Source: Bacteroidota bacterium | GTDB lineage: Bacteria > Bacteroidota > Bacteroidia > UKL13-3 | Direction: 5' to 3' | Assembly: GCA_947464275.1 (NCBI GenBank) | Contig: CANHVU010000026.1 | Coordinates: 1 to 48,201, forward strand | Length of the DNA stretch: 48,201 nucleotides | Part shown: one piece after another, positions 14,682 to 21,919 of the stretch | How positions within the stretch are numbered: the stretch's first letter is position 1 | How the letters are laid out: every line of letters starts with the position of its first letter | The notes under the pieces: generated by a model | What the model saw: only the letters and a program-made list of their open reading frames with translations | What the model was told of the DNA's origin: nothing | Database searches by the model: none | Translations under genes and position numbers: made by a program

Positions 14682-14755
14682 CGGGGTGTAGCGTAGCCTG
14701 GTATCGCGCCACATTTGGGATGTGGAGGTCGTAGGTTCGAATCCTGCCACCCCGA
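14682..14755 (+). tRNA. tRNA-Pro (anticodon TGG)
   Basis: Acceptor CGGGGTG (14682-14688) pairs with CACCCCG (14748-14754), with discriminator A. The anticodon stem CCACA/TGTGG surrounds loop TTTGGGA, anticodon TGG, reading CCA and wobble Pro codons. The T-arm is GTAGG-TTCGAAT-CCTGC. The CCA end is not encoded. It lies 139 bases after tRNA-Ser, with a broken copy of its own 5' part between the two. A terminator hairpin follows 14 bases downstream. Confidence 0.95.
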
Positions 14756-14769
14756 CAAAAACAGGCTTA

Positions 14770-14801
14770 AACCTCTGTCTTAATAAACAGAGGTTTTTTT
14801 A
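14770..14801 (+). terminator. Rho-independent terminator of the tRNA unit
   Basis: AACCTCTGT-CTTAATAA-ACAGAGGTT, a 9-base-pair stem, followed by TTTTTTA. It follows tRNA-Pro directly. Confidence 0.85.
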
Positions 14802-14831
14802 TTGAACTAAATTTGTATAACTATTTTACAT

Positions 14832-14872
14832 AAAAAAGCCCTACTAAAAATAATTTAGCAGGGCTTTTTTTT
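14832..14872. terminator. Bidirectional terminator, mainly for the Crp/Fnr gene
   Basis: AAAAAAGCCCTACTAAA and TTTAGCAGGGCTTTTTTTT pair with one mismatch and carry A-runs and T-runs on both sides. It lies 6 bases beyond the stop of the minus-strand regulator gene. Confidence 0.8.
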
Positions 14873-14877
14873 AACTT

Positions 14878-15588
14878 TTAAACGGTAGCGTGCGATATTC
14901 TTTCAAGTGCACCCTTATTTAATATTTTTATTCGCTTGCCTTCAAAGTCAATATATTTATCTGTTTTGAACTCTGATAACAATCTAATTAAAGTTTCTGT
15001 TGCGGTCCCTACAATATTTGCCAAATCTTCACGAGGTAAACTTATAGGAATTACAGGTTCTTCTTCTACCGATTTTTGAGCAAATGTTTGGTGTAAATAT
15101 AAAATAGTTTCAGCTACTCTTTCTCTCACACTTTTTTGTGCTAGACTTTGCACTTTTTCATTGTTTAAACCCATGTCATGGCAAAGTGCTTTAAACATTT
15201 GTTTATTAATTTCCGCATTGCTTTGCAATAAATCTAGAAATACCTGGCGAGGTATAAAACAAGCCGTTACATCTTCTATACAGGTGGCAGTGGCAGTTAA
15301 TGGCTCTTCGGCTATAACAGCTCTGTAACCTAGAAACTCTCCTTCTTTTGCAAATCTTAAAATTTGCTCTTTACCAAAATTATTGCTTCGGGTTAGTTTA
15401 ACTATACCTTTCGTGATGCAGTATATTCCTAGTGGCAAATTGTCTTCGTAAAAAATAGATTGGCCTTTTTTGTAATAACCACACGATTTTGCATTAGAAA
15501 CAATAGTAGTTTCTTCATCGGTACAGTATTTCATAAATGAAATGGCTTTTGAGTCGCACATTTCGCATTCAAGTTTTACTTTTTGCAT
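14878..15588 (-). CDS. Crp/Fnr-family transcriptional regulator with N-terminal cysteines
   Basis: A 236-residue regulator. A cyclic-nucleotide-binding-type beta-roll (about 30-150) contains GQSIFYEDNLPLGIYCITKGIVKL and KEGEFLGYRAVIAEEPLTATATC. The C-terminal winged helix (about 165-225) has the recognition helix SLPREDLANIVGTATETLIR. Three N-terminal cysteines are spaced C8-x2-C11-x10-C22, with C36 and further Cys in the roll. That pattern resembles Fe-S or redox-sensing Fnr relatives, though cAMP-independent Crp/Fnr proteins with stray Cys are also common in Bacteroidota. Monocistronic, bracketed by a terminator. Targets cannot be read. Confidence 0.85.
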   Translation of the reverse strand: MQKVKLECEMCDSKAISFMKYCTDEETTIVSNAKSCGYYKKGQSIFYEDNLPLGIYCITKGIVKLTRSNNFGKEQILRFAKEGEFLGYRAVIAEEPLTATATCIEDVTACFIPRQVFLDLLQSNAEINKQMFKALCHDMGLNNEKVQSLAQKSVRERVAETILYLHQTFAQKSVEEEPVIPISLPREDLANIVGTATETLIRLLSEFKTDKYIDFEGKRIKILNKGALERISHATV

Positions 15589-15629
15589 AGTAAAAAGATT
15601 GGGTTAAACGATGTGTCAAATATATAATC

Positions 15630-17060
15630 CTATCTGTTAACCAAAAAATTAAAAAGTGAATTATTTTCAGAATTTATGTTTTTTGTTAACTTATTGTTAT
15701 TTATAGAACAATCAAAGTAAGGTAAAATGTTTTGTAATTCAGCTATCAAATTATTTTTCCCCCATATAACTGCCTCAAAATAATGTTCAAAACTTTCTTT
15801 ACTATATTTTTCAAGCAGGAATTTATAGTCGTTTTCTGTATATCCTTTCTTTTGTTTGTAAAACAAATGGTATAAATCGTGCATTACATTATCCAAACTG
15901 TACTGGCCCTTCGAGTTTTTTATAATGATTAAGTCTGCAAGCATAGCAGCAAGCATTCCTTCTATATATATGCTTGTTTTTCTTGCAGGTACACCTGGTA
16001 CATAACCATCTAACCATGTATCGAAGCTAGACTCTGCCACAGAATAATTTTTATTGCCTTCATTACTAATATGACGAGCAAAATCACCATTCCAACTATC
16101 TGTGTATTGTTCCCAATTCCAAACTCCACTTCTAAGCAGCATTAAATCACCATAATAGGTTGTAATTCCTTCGTAAACATAACCAAGATGGCTGTAGTTT
16201 TCTTTGGTAAAATCATAAGGCCACATACTTTCAGGACGAATTCGCTTAATATTCCATAAATGAAATAATTCGTGGCTACTAATGGCTAAGAGATCGTTGT
16301 AAAAATCATCGCGCAACATATCGTTATTCATTCCCATAGCAATTACTGTGCTATCGGCATGTTCTACACCGTGCCTAAAAGGTGTGGGTAAAATTTGATA
16401 TAAAAAATGATAATCAGCACAAGGTAACTCTTTAAAAATAGCTTTTTGCGCTTTGGTATAAGCAGTAGTATCTAATTCTAGTTGCTTCAAATCTAATTCG
16501 TGCTTGCCTTGAAACCAAAAATGAATATTGGTATTTTCAACCATAAACTCGTGGTGTAGCAAATTTGCACTTGCAATAAAAGGACTATCGGCCAATTGGT
16601 CAAAATTTTCAGCTTTTAGGATGTTATCAATATGAGTTAACTGGCAAGCTATTTTATATTCTGAAGGAATATTTAATTTTACTTCAAAGGGTTCATTTAT
16701 TTTCCCAACCTGATACATAAAACAATGCACAGGATTTACATACAATTGCTCATTATTTAAAAAACAAGCCCCTGCATCTAGTTGATTAGCGTAGTATTCG
16801 TAATAGATGGTAATATTTTTATTGTTATCAATATTGAATATTTTCCAACTGTCTTTGGTTTGTTTCCTAACCTTTAGTTCGGTTCCATTTTGAGCAGTAG
16901 CTTTAAAACACCTAATATTTTTTGCAAAGTTGGCAAGTTCATACCTACCGGGCCTCCACGCTGGTAGTTGCAGCACAATTTCGGCCTCATTTGAGTTTAT
17001 TTCGGCTTCAATTTCAATAAAATTTTCTAAAGCCTTGTTTATTGATACTTGGTATTTCAT
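15630..17060 (-). CDS. M61-family metallopeptidase lacking an obvious PDZ domain
   Basis: A 476-residue protein. The N-terminal beta domain (about 1-160) begins with YQVSINKALENFIEIEAEI and LPAWRPGRYELANFAKNI, as in M61 glycyl aminopeptidases. The catalytic thermolysin-like domain has H263-E264-L-F-H267 in SSHELFHLWNIKRIRP and third zinc ligand E297 in YEGITTYYGD. Most M61 proteins are about 600 residues and carry a C-terminal PDZ domain; here the protein stops soon after the catalytic domain with a Asn-rich tail. No signal peptide is visible, so it is probably cytoplasmic. It starts 14 bases from a divergently transcribed small membrane gene. Zinc site complete, so activity is likely. Confidence 0.85.
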   Translation of the reverse strand: MKYQVSINKALENFIEIEAEINSNEAEIVLQLPAWRPGRYELANFAKNIRCFKATAQNGTELKVRKQTKDSWKIFNIDNNKNITIYYEYYANQLDAGACFLNNEQLYVNPVHCFMYQVGKINEPFEVKLNIPSEYKIACQLTHIDNILKAENFDQLADSPFIASANLLHHEFMVENTNIHFWFQGKHELDLKQLELDTTAYTKAQKAIFKELPCADYHFLYQILPTPFRHGVEHADSTVIAMGMNNDMLRDDFYNDLLAISSHELFHLWNIKRIRPESMWPYDFTKENYSHLGYVYEGITTYYGDLMLLRSGVWNWEQYTDSWNGDFARHISNEGNKNYSVAESSFDTWLDGYVPGVPARKTSIYIEGMLAAMLADLIIIKNSKGQYSLDNVMHDLYHLFYKQKKGYTENDYKFLLEKYSKESFEHYFEAVIWGKNNLIAELQNILPYFDCSINNNKLTKNINSENNSLFNFLVNR

Positions 17061-17074
17061 ATTTGTTGCAAAAT

Positions 17075-17326
17075 ATGAACATAGCCGTTATAACCGCAAT
17101 TTTTTCTGTAATAATGTTATTAATTTTTACAGCACTCTCACTTATTAAAACTCAAAACATGGTGCTACAGCTTGTATTTGTAGTAGTTGCATCATTTAAT
17201 ATTGGAGTTATATCCTGTATTATTTTAGTGAATTACGAAAGTAAATCGGCCTTAATTTGGCCAGGTCTATTTGTAATTATGTTAGTAAATAAGGTAATTG
17301 AAATTAGTAAAAACCTGCGTTCGTGA
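17075..17326 (+). CDS. Small hypothetical membrane protein
   Basis: The ATG at 17075 gives 83 residues (MNIAVITAIFSVIML...). The in-frame ATG at 17042 would overlap the start of the M61 gene on the other strand and adds a poor leader, so it is rejected. Three hydrophobic segments cover about residues 3-25, 30-52 and 55-75 (FVVVASFNIGVISCIILV; LIWPGLFVIMLVN), ending in a basic tail EISKNLRS. It is probably an integral inner-membrane protein. It precedes the LolA-like gene by 35 bases. No recognised family. Confidence 0.5.
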   Translation: MNIAVITAIFSVIMLLIFTALSLIKTQNMVLQLVFVVVASFNIGVISCIILVNYESKSALIWPGLFVIMLVNKVIEISKNLRS

Positions 17327-17361
17327 TTTTTTAGTACATTTACACCCCAAAAACAACTCTT

Positions 17362-18000
17362 GTGAAAAAATATATTTTAATACTTTTAAGTTTTTTAACT
17401 TTAAATGGCATTGCTCAAGGAAGTAAAGATGCGAGTTTATTAATTGATAAAATTAGTAAACGATATAAAAAATTTAAGTCGATAAAAGCTGACTTTACAT
17501 ATAGTATTGAAAGTAAAGCTGAGAAAATAAACGAAAAACAAAAGGGCAATATTGTAATTAAAGGCAACAAGTTTAGGTTAGATATAGCAGGGCAAACCAT
17601 AATTTGCGATAATAAAACTCAATGGACTTACAGTAAAGAAATTAACGAAGTAAACATTCAACATTATAAACCAAAAGAAGGAATAATGAAATTGGATGAT
17701 ATTTTCACCATGTATAACAAAGGTTTTGTAAGTAAAATAGGCGAAACTGTAAAAGAATTGGGAAGAGAATTAACAATAATAGAACTTGCACCGAAGGACA
17801 AAAAGAAAAATTACTTCAAGATAAAACTTTATGTTGAAAAAAATAATCAACAAATAATTAAAACAATCATTTTTGATAAAAATGGCAGTGTTCATACTTA
17901 TAATATTACAAACCAAATTCCTAATATTAAATTTGAAGATGGTTACTTTACATTTATTCCAAAAAAATACCCTAATGTAGAAATTAACGACATGAGGTAA
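17362..18000 (+). CDS. lolA: LolA-like outer-membrane lipoprotein carrier
   Basis: A 212-residue periplasmic protein. The start is GTG at 17362 (no ATG exists upstream of the signal peptide KKYILILLSFLTLNGIAQG). The mature part fits the LolA/LolB half-barrel fold: IDKISKRYKKFKSIKADFTYSIES, GNIVIKGNKFRLDIAGQTIICDNKTQWTYS, and a C-terminal FIPKKYPNVEINDMR. LolA shuttles lipoproteins from LolCDE to the outer membrane. This length and 'F-x-L-D-I-A-G' core match Bacteroidota LolA. A TACATTTAC word at 17335 may be the -7 box. A TPR protein gene follows 6 bases downstream, probably in the same operon. Confidence 0.85.
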   Translation: MKKYILILLSFLTLNGIAQGSKDASLLIDKISKRYKKFKSIKADFTYSIESKAEKINEKQKGNIVIKGNKFRLDIAGQTIICDNKTQWTYSKEINEVNIQHYKPKEGIMKLDDIFTMYNKGFVSKIGETVKELGRELTIIELAPKDKKKNYFKIKLYVEKNNQQIIKTIIFDKNGSVHTYNITNQIPNIKFEDGYFTFIPKKYPNVEINDMR

Positions 18001-18006
18001 TTAGTA

Positions 18007-18531
18007 ATGAAAAAAGCGCTAAAAATATTAATAATCATGCTGATGCTTACTTTTGTAAGTGGGATTGTTTGGTTTATTTACAATCCAGATAAATACAGTC
18101 AAACTGTAGTAGAAAATATTGTGGATGAAAATTTTAAAGTTTATCCAAATCACTATACTTCGCCCGATAAGTTCACTGATACCTTAAGTTTAGCCCTTTC
18201 TGCAATGAAATTTTACACATTAGGTAACTATAGATTGGCTGTTGAAACTTTTCAGAGATATGAACCGCTTCCTGAATATGATGGATACTACAATTTATAC
18301 TTAGGTATTTGTTATTTCAAAATAGGTTATACAAATGTGGCCATTAGACATTTTGACGAATCGGCAGAATCGTTTACTATGTTTAATGACAAGGTAGTTG
18401 CAAAATGGTACCTATCCTTAGCGATGCTCAAGGCAGATAGAATTAAAGATGCCAAGCAAATTTTAAAACAATTAGTAGAGCAAAACACTACTTATAAAAA
18501 GAAAGCTCAAGATATTTTAAAAGAGTTGTAG
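18007..18531 (+). CDS. Membrane-anchored TPR protein
   Basis: A 174-residue protein. One N-terminal transmembrane anchor (KILIIMLMLTFVSGIVWFIY, about 6-25) is followed by a periplasmic or cytosolic region with two to three tetratricopeptide-like repeats: ALSAMKFYTLGNYRLAVETFQ, YNLYLGICYFKIGYTNVAIRHFDE, and AKWYLSLAMLKADRIKDAKQILKQL. TPRs mediate protein contacts, so no enzyme role is implied. It begins 6 bases after lolA and is likely co-transcribed. It ends 8 bases before the convergent permease gene with no obvious terminator. Confidence 0.75.
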   Translation: MKKALKILIIMLMLTFVSGIVWFIYNPDKYSQTVVENIVDENFKVYPNHYTSPDKFTDTLSLALSAMKFYTLGNYRLAVETFQRYEPLPEYDGYYNLYLGICYFKIGYTNVAIRHFDESAESFTMFNDKVVAKWYLSLAMLKADRIKDAKQILKQLVEQNTTYKKKAQDILKEL

Positions 18532-18539
18532 TTAAATTT

Positions 18540-20216
18540 TTAGGCAAAATTAAGCTTGCTATGCTTTTTGCTGTATAAAAAATAAATAAACAAGCCTATC
18601 ACTAACCAGCACCCAAAAGCAATCCAATTGCTTTTACCTAATTGCGTCATAAGGTAAAAATTTGTAATCATTCCTAATACAGGTAACAATGAAAACCGAT
18701 GTATAAAAGTTAGAACTGAAATGATAGCGAACAATGCCCAAAAACTATAGGCAGGAAAATTTGCTGACCAATCTAAACTTTGGAATATTCTATTTTCATC
18801 AAAAACTGTAAATAAGAAAAAACAAACTAAAAAAAGTAAGGGCATAATTAATCTTCCACTTATATATGGAACTCTAAACCCTTTATGATCCATGTTTTTG
18901 TGGCTTTCCATTTGAATTACACCTGCATTTACCAAAACAAAAGCAAATAAAGTACCAATACTACTTAAATCGGTTACTTCTTTCAAGTTTAAAAACAATG
19001 TAGGGATTGCAACCAAACCACCTGTAATTAATGTAGAAAAATAAGGTGTTTTGAACTTTGGATGAATATTACTAAATTTTTTAGGTAATAACCCATCTCT
19101 GCTCATACTCATCCAAATTCTAGGCTGTCCATTCTGAAATACCAACAGTACCGAAGCCATTGCTATTACGGCACTTACAGCCACAATTCCGCTCATCCAA
19201 CCTACGTTTAATTTTTGAAAAACAAATGCTAATGGATCGCCAACTGCAAGTTCCTTGTAACTAATCATACCTGTTAACGTGAGTGAAATTAAAATGTATA
19301 AAACAGTACAGATAATTAATGAAGCAATCATCGATTTAGGTAAATCGCGTTCAGGATTTTTACACTCTTCAGCGGTTGTTGCTAATGCATCAAAGCCGAT
19401 ATATGCAAAAAAAACTGAAGAAACACCTTGCAAAACGCCTTGTATTTTATTAGGCATAAATGGACTCCAATTTTCGGGATTAACATAAAACGCACCTACA
19501 ATAATTACTAAAACTATTACCATTAACTTAATAGTCACAAATATATTGCTTGCTTTTTTTGTTTCATGCACACCTCTGTATATTAAAGCTGTAATTGCTA
19601 GCACTACTGCCACTGCTGGTAAATCAAAAATAAGTTTAAAACCTCCAACTGAAGGCGCAGTATTCCAAGCAGTATATTGTTCGGTTAAAGCAAAGGTTAG
19701 ACTTTCGTTTTTGCTTAATAGCAAATTGGCTTGCTCAAACCCAACTTTAGCCGTTAAATAATCCATTGTTAAATAATCGGGAATATGAATATTTAAACCG
19801 CTTAATAAACCTGTAAAATAATCGCTCCAACTTATTGCAACCACAATATTACCAATACCATATTCTAAAATTAAGGCCCAACCTATAATCCAAGCTATAA
19901 TTTCGCCAAAGGAAGCATAAGCATATGTGTAGGCACTACCGCTTATTGGTATAGAAGAAGCAAATTCAGCATAGCTCATTGCCGAAAAGCCACAAGCTAT
20001 AGCAGTAAAAATGAACAGTAAAATTACTGCTGGCCCGCCCATAAAACTTGCATTACCAATAGTACTAAAAATTCCTGCTCCAATAATTGCAGCAATTCCC
20101 ATTGCTGTTAAATCGCGTAATGAAAGTGTTTTATTTAATAGATGGCTTCCATGTTCAGCCTTATTGGCTTCAATAAGTATTTGTGTTACATTCTTTTTAC
20201 GAAAAAGCTGTTTCAT
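18540..20216 (-). CDS. APC-superfamily amino-acid permease (cationic amino-acid transporter type)
   Basis: A 558-residue, about 14-segment transporter. The APC signature in the first two helices is MGIAAIIGAGIFSTIGNASFMGG. The YAEFASSIPISGSAYTYAYASFGEIIAWIIGW stretch is typical of CAT/YfnA-like permeases, and SSVFFAYIGFDALATTAEECKNPERDLP is the conserved cytoplasmic loop. It imports amino acids with a proton or by exchange; the exact substrate is not decidable. Some APC members have an EamA-like tail; here the C-terminus simply adds membrane helices (GMITNFYLMTQ, WLVIGLFIYFLY). Single gene, no regulator adjacent. Confidence 0.88.
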   Translation of the reverse strand: MKQLFRKKNVTQILIEANKAEHGSHLLNKTLSLRDLTAMGIAAIIGAGIFSTIGNASFMGGPAVILLFIFTAIACGFSAMSYAEFASSIPISGSAYTYAYASFGEIIAWIIGWALILEYGIGNIVVAISWSDYFTGLLSGLNIHIPDYLTMDYLTAKVGFEQANLLLSKNESLTFALTEQYTAWNTAPSVGGFKLIFDLPAVAVVLAITALIYRGVHETKKASNIFVTIKLMVIVLVIIVGAFYVNPENWSPFMPNKIQGVLQGVSSVFFAYIGFDALATTAEECKNPERDLPKSMIASLIICTVLYILISLTLTGMISYKELAVGDPLAFVFQKLNVGWMSGIVAVSAVIAMASVLLVFQNGQPRIWMSMSRDGLLPKKFSNIHPKFKTPYFSTLITGGLVAIPTLFLNLKEVTDLSSIGTLFAFVLVNAGVIQMESHKNMDHKGFRVPYISGRLIMPLLFLVCFFLFTVFDENRIFQSLDWSANFPAYSFWALFAIISVLTFIHRFSLLPVLGMITNFYLMTQLGKSNWIAFGCWLVIGLFIYFLYSKKHSKLNFA

Positions 20217-20382
20217 TATTTATTAAATTTTAGTAAAGTACGCTATGCAATTATACAATTATCTCTTAAATTGTAACTATTCAACTAGGTTGAAAGCGAA
20301 TATTAATTTAGAATATCATTGAGTTTTGTTAAAAATAAAAATTTTGCTGTTGTATATATTTTACGTTAATTCGTAAAATAAG

Positions 20383-21756
20383 ATGAGCGTTGAACAAACT
20401 TTTCACCAAGCTGTAAAAAAATCGTTGAAAAACAGTGAACTGCAAAACCGCACCATAAATGCAGCAGGTAAGCATCAGTTTGCAATGGCCGAGGCTGTAA
20501 AACAGTTTTCCGACCTCGAATTGGCGCGCAATAGGGCTAAATATATTAAATGGCGTGTAAACGAAAATTTAGATAAATACTTAATAGATTTTGAGGCAAA
20601 CCTTATGCGAAAAGGTGGAAAGGTAATTTGGGCAGATACTGCTCAAACGGCCTTAACAGAAATCGACCAAATTATCAAAAAAAATCAAGCAAAGTATATT
20701 GTGAAGTCAAAATCAACAATATGCAATGAAATAGGATTAAATGAATTTTTACGTTCAAAATCATATGATTTAACTGAAACCGATTTAGGCGATTTTATTG
20801 TTGATGGATTTAATGAAAAGCCCTTTCATAGCATATTACCAGCAGCCCATAAAACAAAACAAGAAATTAACGATTTACTCAATCAAAAAATTAGTGCATC
20901 GCTCGATATTGAATTAAATGAGTTAACAAGAGATGTGAGAGATTACATGCGAGATAAATTCTATAAAGCGGATATTGGCATTACAGGTGCTAATTTCTTA
21001 ATTGCAGAAAATGGCATGGTTTGCATTTCGGAAAACGAAGGAAATGTAAGGCTTGCAAGCACTTTTGTTAAAACCCATATAGTTGTTGCAGGCATAGATA
21101 AAATGCTACCTACCTTACAAGATGTTGATTTGTTTTTTTCATTACTTAGTAGTTATGGAAATGGACAAAAACTTATGACATACAACACCATAGTTGGCCC
21201 TAAAGGTATTGATGAGCAAGATAGTCCAACTGAATTTATAGTTATCTTGGTTGATAATGGGAGAAGTAATGTACTATCTACACATGATCAACGTGAAGCA
21301 CTTTCTTGTATCAAATGCGGTGCTTGTCATTTTGTTTGTCCTGTTTTTACTCAAATTGGAGGCCATAGTTATGAAAGTAACTATACAGGTCCAATTGGTT
21401 CTATTATTGAACCTTTATCCCATGGATTAAAAGAGTATATTCATCTCAGCAATGCAAGCACAACTTGTGGTAAATGTAACGATGTTTGTCCTGTAAAAAT
21501 TGACATAAGCAACCATATTATAAGAAATAGACGAGATACCATTAATTTAGGAAAAGAATCTACTGGTGAAAAACTTGCTTGGTATACTTGGACCAAGGCT
21601 ATGTTAAGTCGTAAAAATTTAAACCGCTCATCAAGTATTAAAAATTTCACATTTAAACAACTTTACAAGGCCGATTGGGGTGTTGAACGCGAATTCCCGA
21701 AAATTGAAGAAAAATCATTCAATCAATTATGGCGCGAAAAGTTTGGAGGAGTTTAA
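20383..21756 (+). CDS. lutB: LutB-like iron-sulfur lactate-utilisation protein
   Basis: A 457-residue protein with an N-terminal LUD-type domain (about 60-290) and two C-terminal Fe-S motifs: C309-x2-C312-x2-C315-x3-C319-P, and C362-x2-C365-x3-C369-P. LUD markers include DIGITGANFLIAENGMVCISENEGN and HIVVAGIDKMLPTLQDV. In Bacillus, LutABC oxidise L-lactate. Here no lutA or lutC is adjacent, although some Bacteroidota scatter these genes. The protein is soluble and cytoplasmic or membrane-peripheral. The long C-terminal tail after the clusters is as expected. An isolated lutB may serve another dehydrogenase, but family membership is clear. Confidence 0.88.
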   Translation: MSVEQTFHQAVKKSLKNSELQNRTINAAGKHQFAMAEAVKQFSDLELARNRAKYIKWRVNENLDKYLIDFEANLMRKGGKVIWADTAQTALTEIDQIIKKNQAKYIVKSKSTICNEIGLNEFLRSKSYDLTETDLGDFIVDGFNEKPFHSILPAAHKTKQEINDLLNQKISASLDIELNELTRDVRDYMRDKFYKADIGITGANFLIAENGMVCISENEGNVRLASTFVKTHIVVAGIDKMLPTLQDVDLFFSLLSSYGNGQKLMTYNTIVGPKGIDEQDSPTEFIVILVDNGRSNVLSTHDQREALSCIKCGACHFVCPVFTQIGGHSYESNYTGPIGSIIEPLSHGLKEYIHLSNASTTCGKCNDVCPVKIDISNHIIRNRRDTINLGKESTGEKLAWYTWTKAMLSRKNLNRSSSIKNFTFKQLYKADWGVEREFPKIEEKSFNQLWREKFGGV

Positions 21757-21919
21757 GTTTAATAAAAATTCATACTTCTAATTACACTTAAAAATACAAT
21801 AATTGATTGTAAATAAAGTTTATAAATTCACGAGTCTACCAAACAAAAAATATACATGACTGCGATTAAAAAATTATGCAAATAATTTTTTACATTGCCA
21901 ATAAATCTTCACCAAAGTC

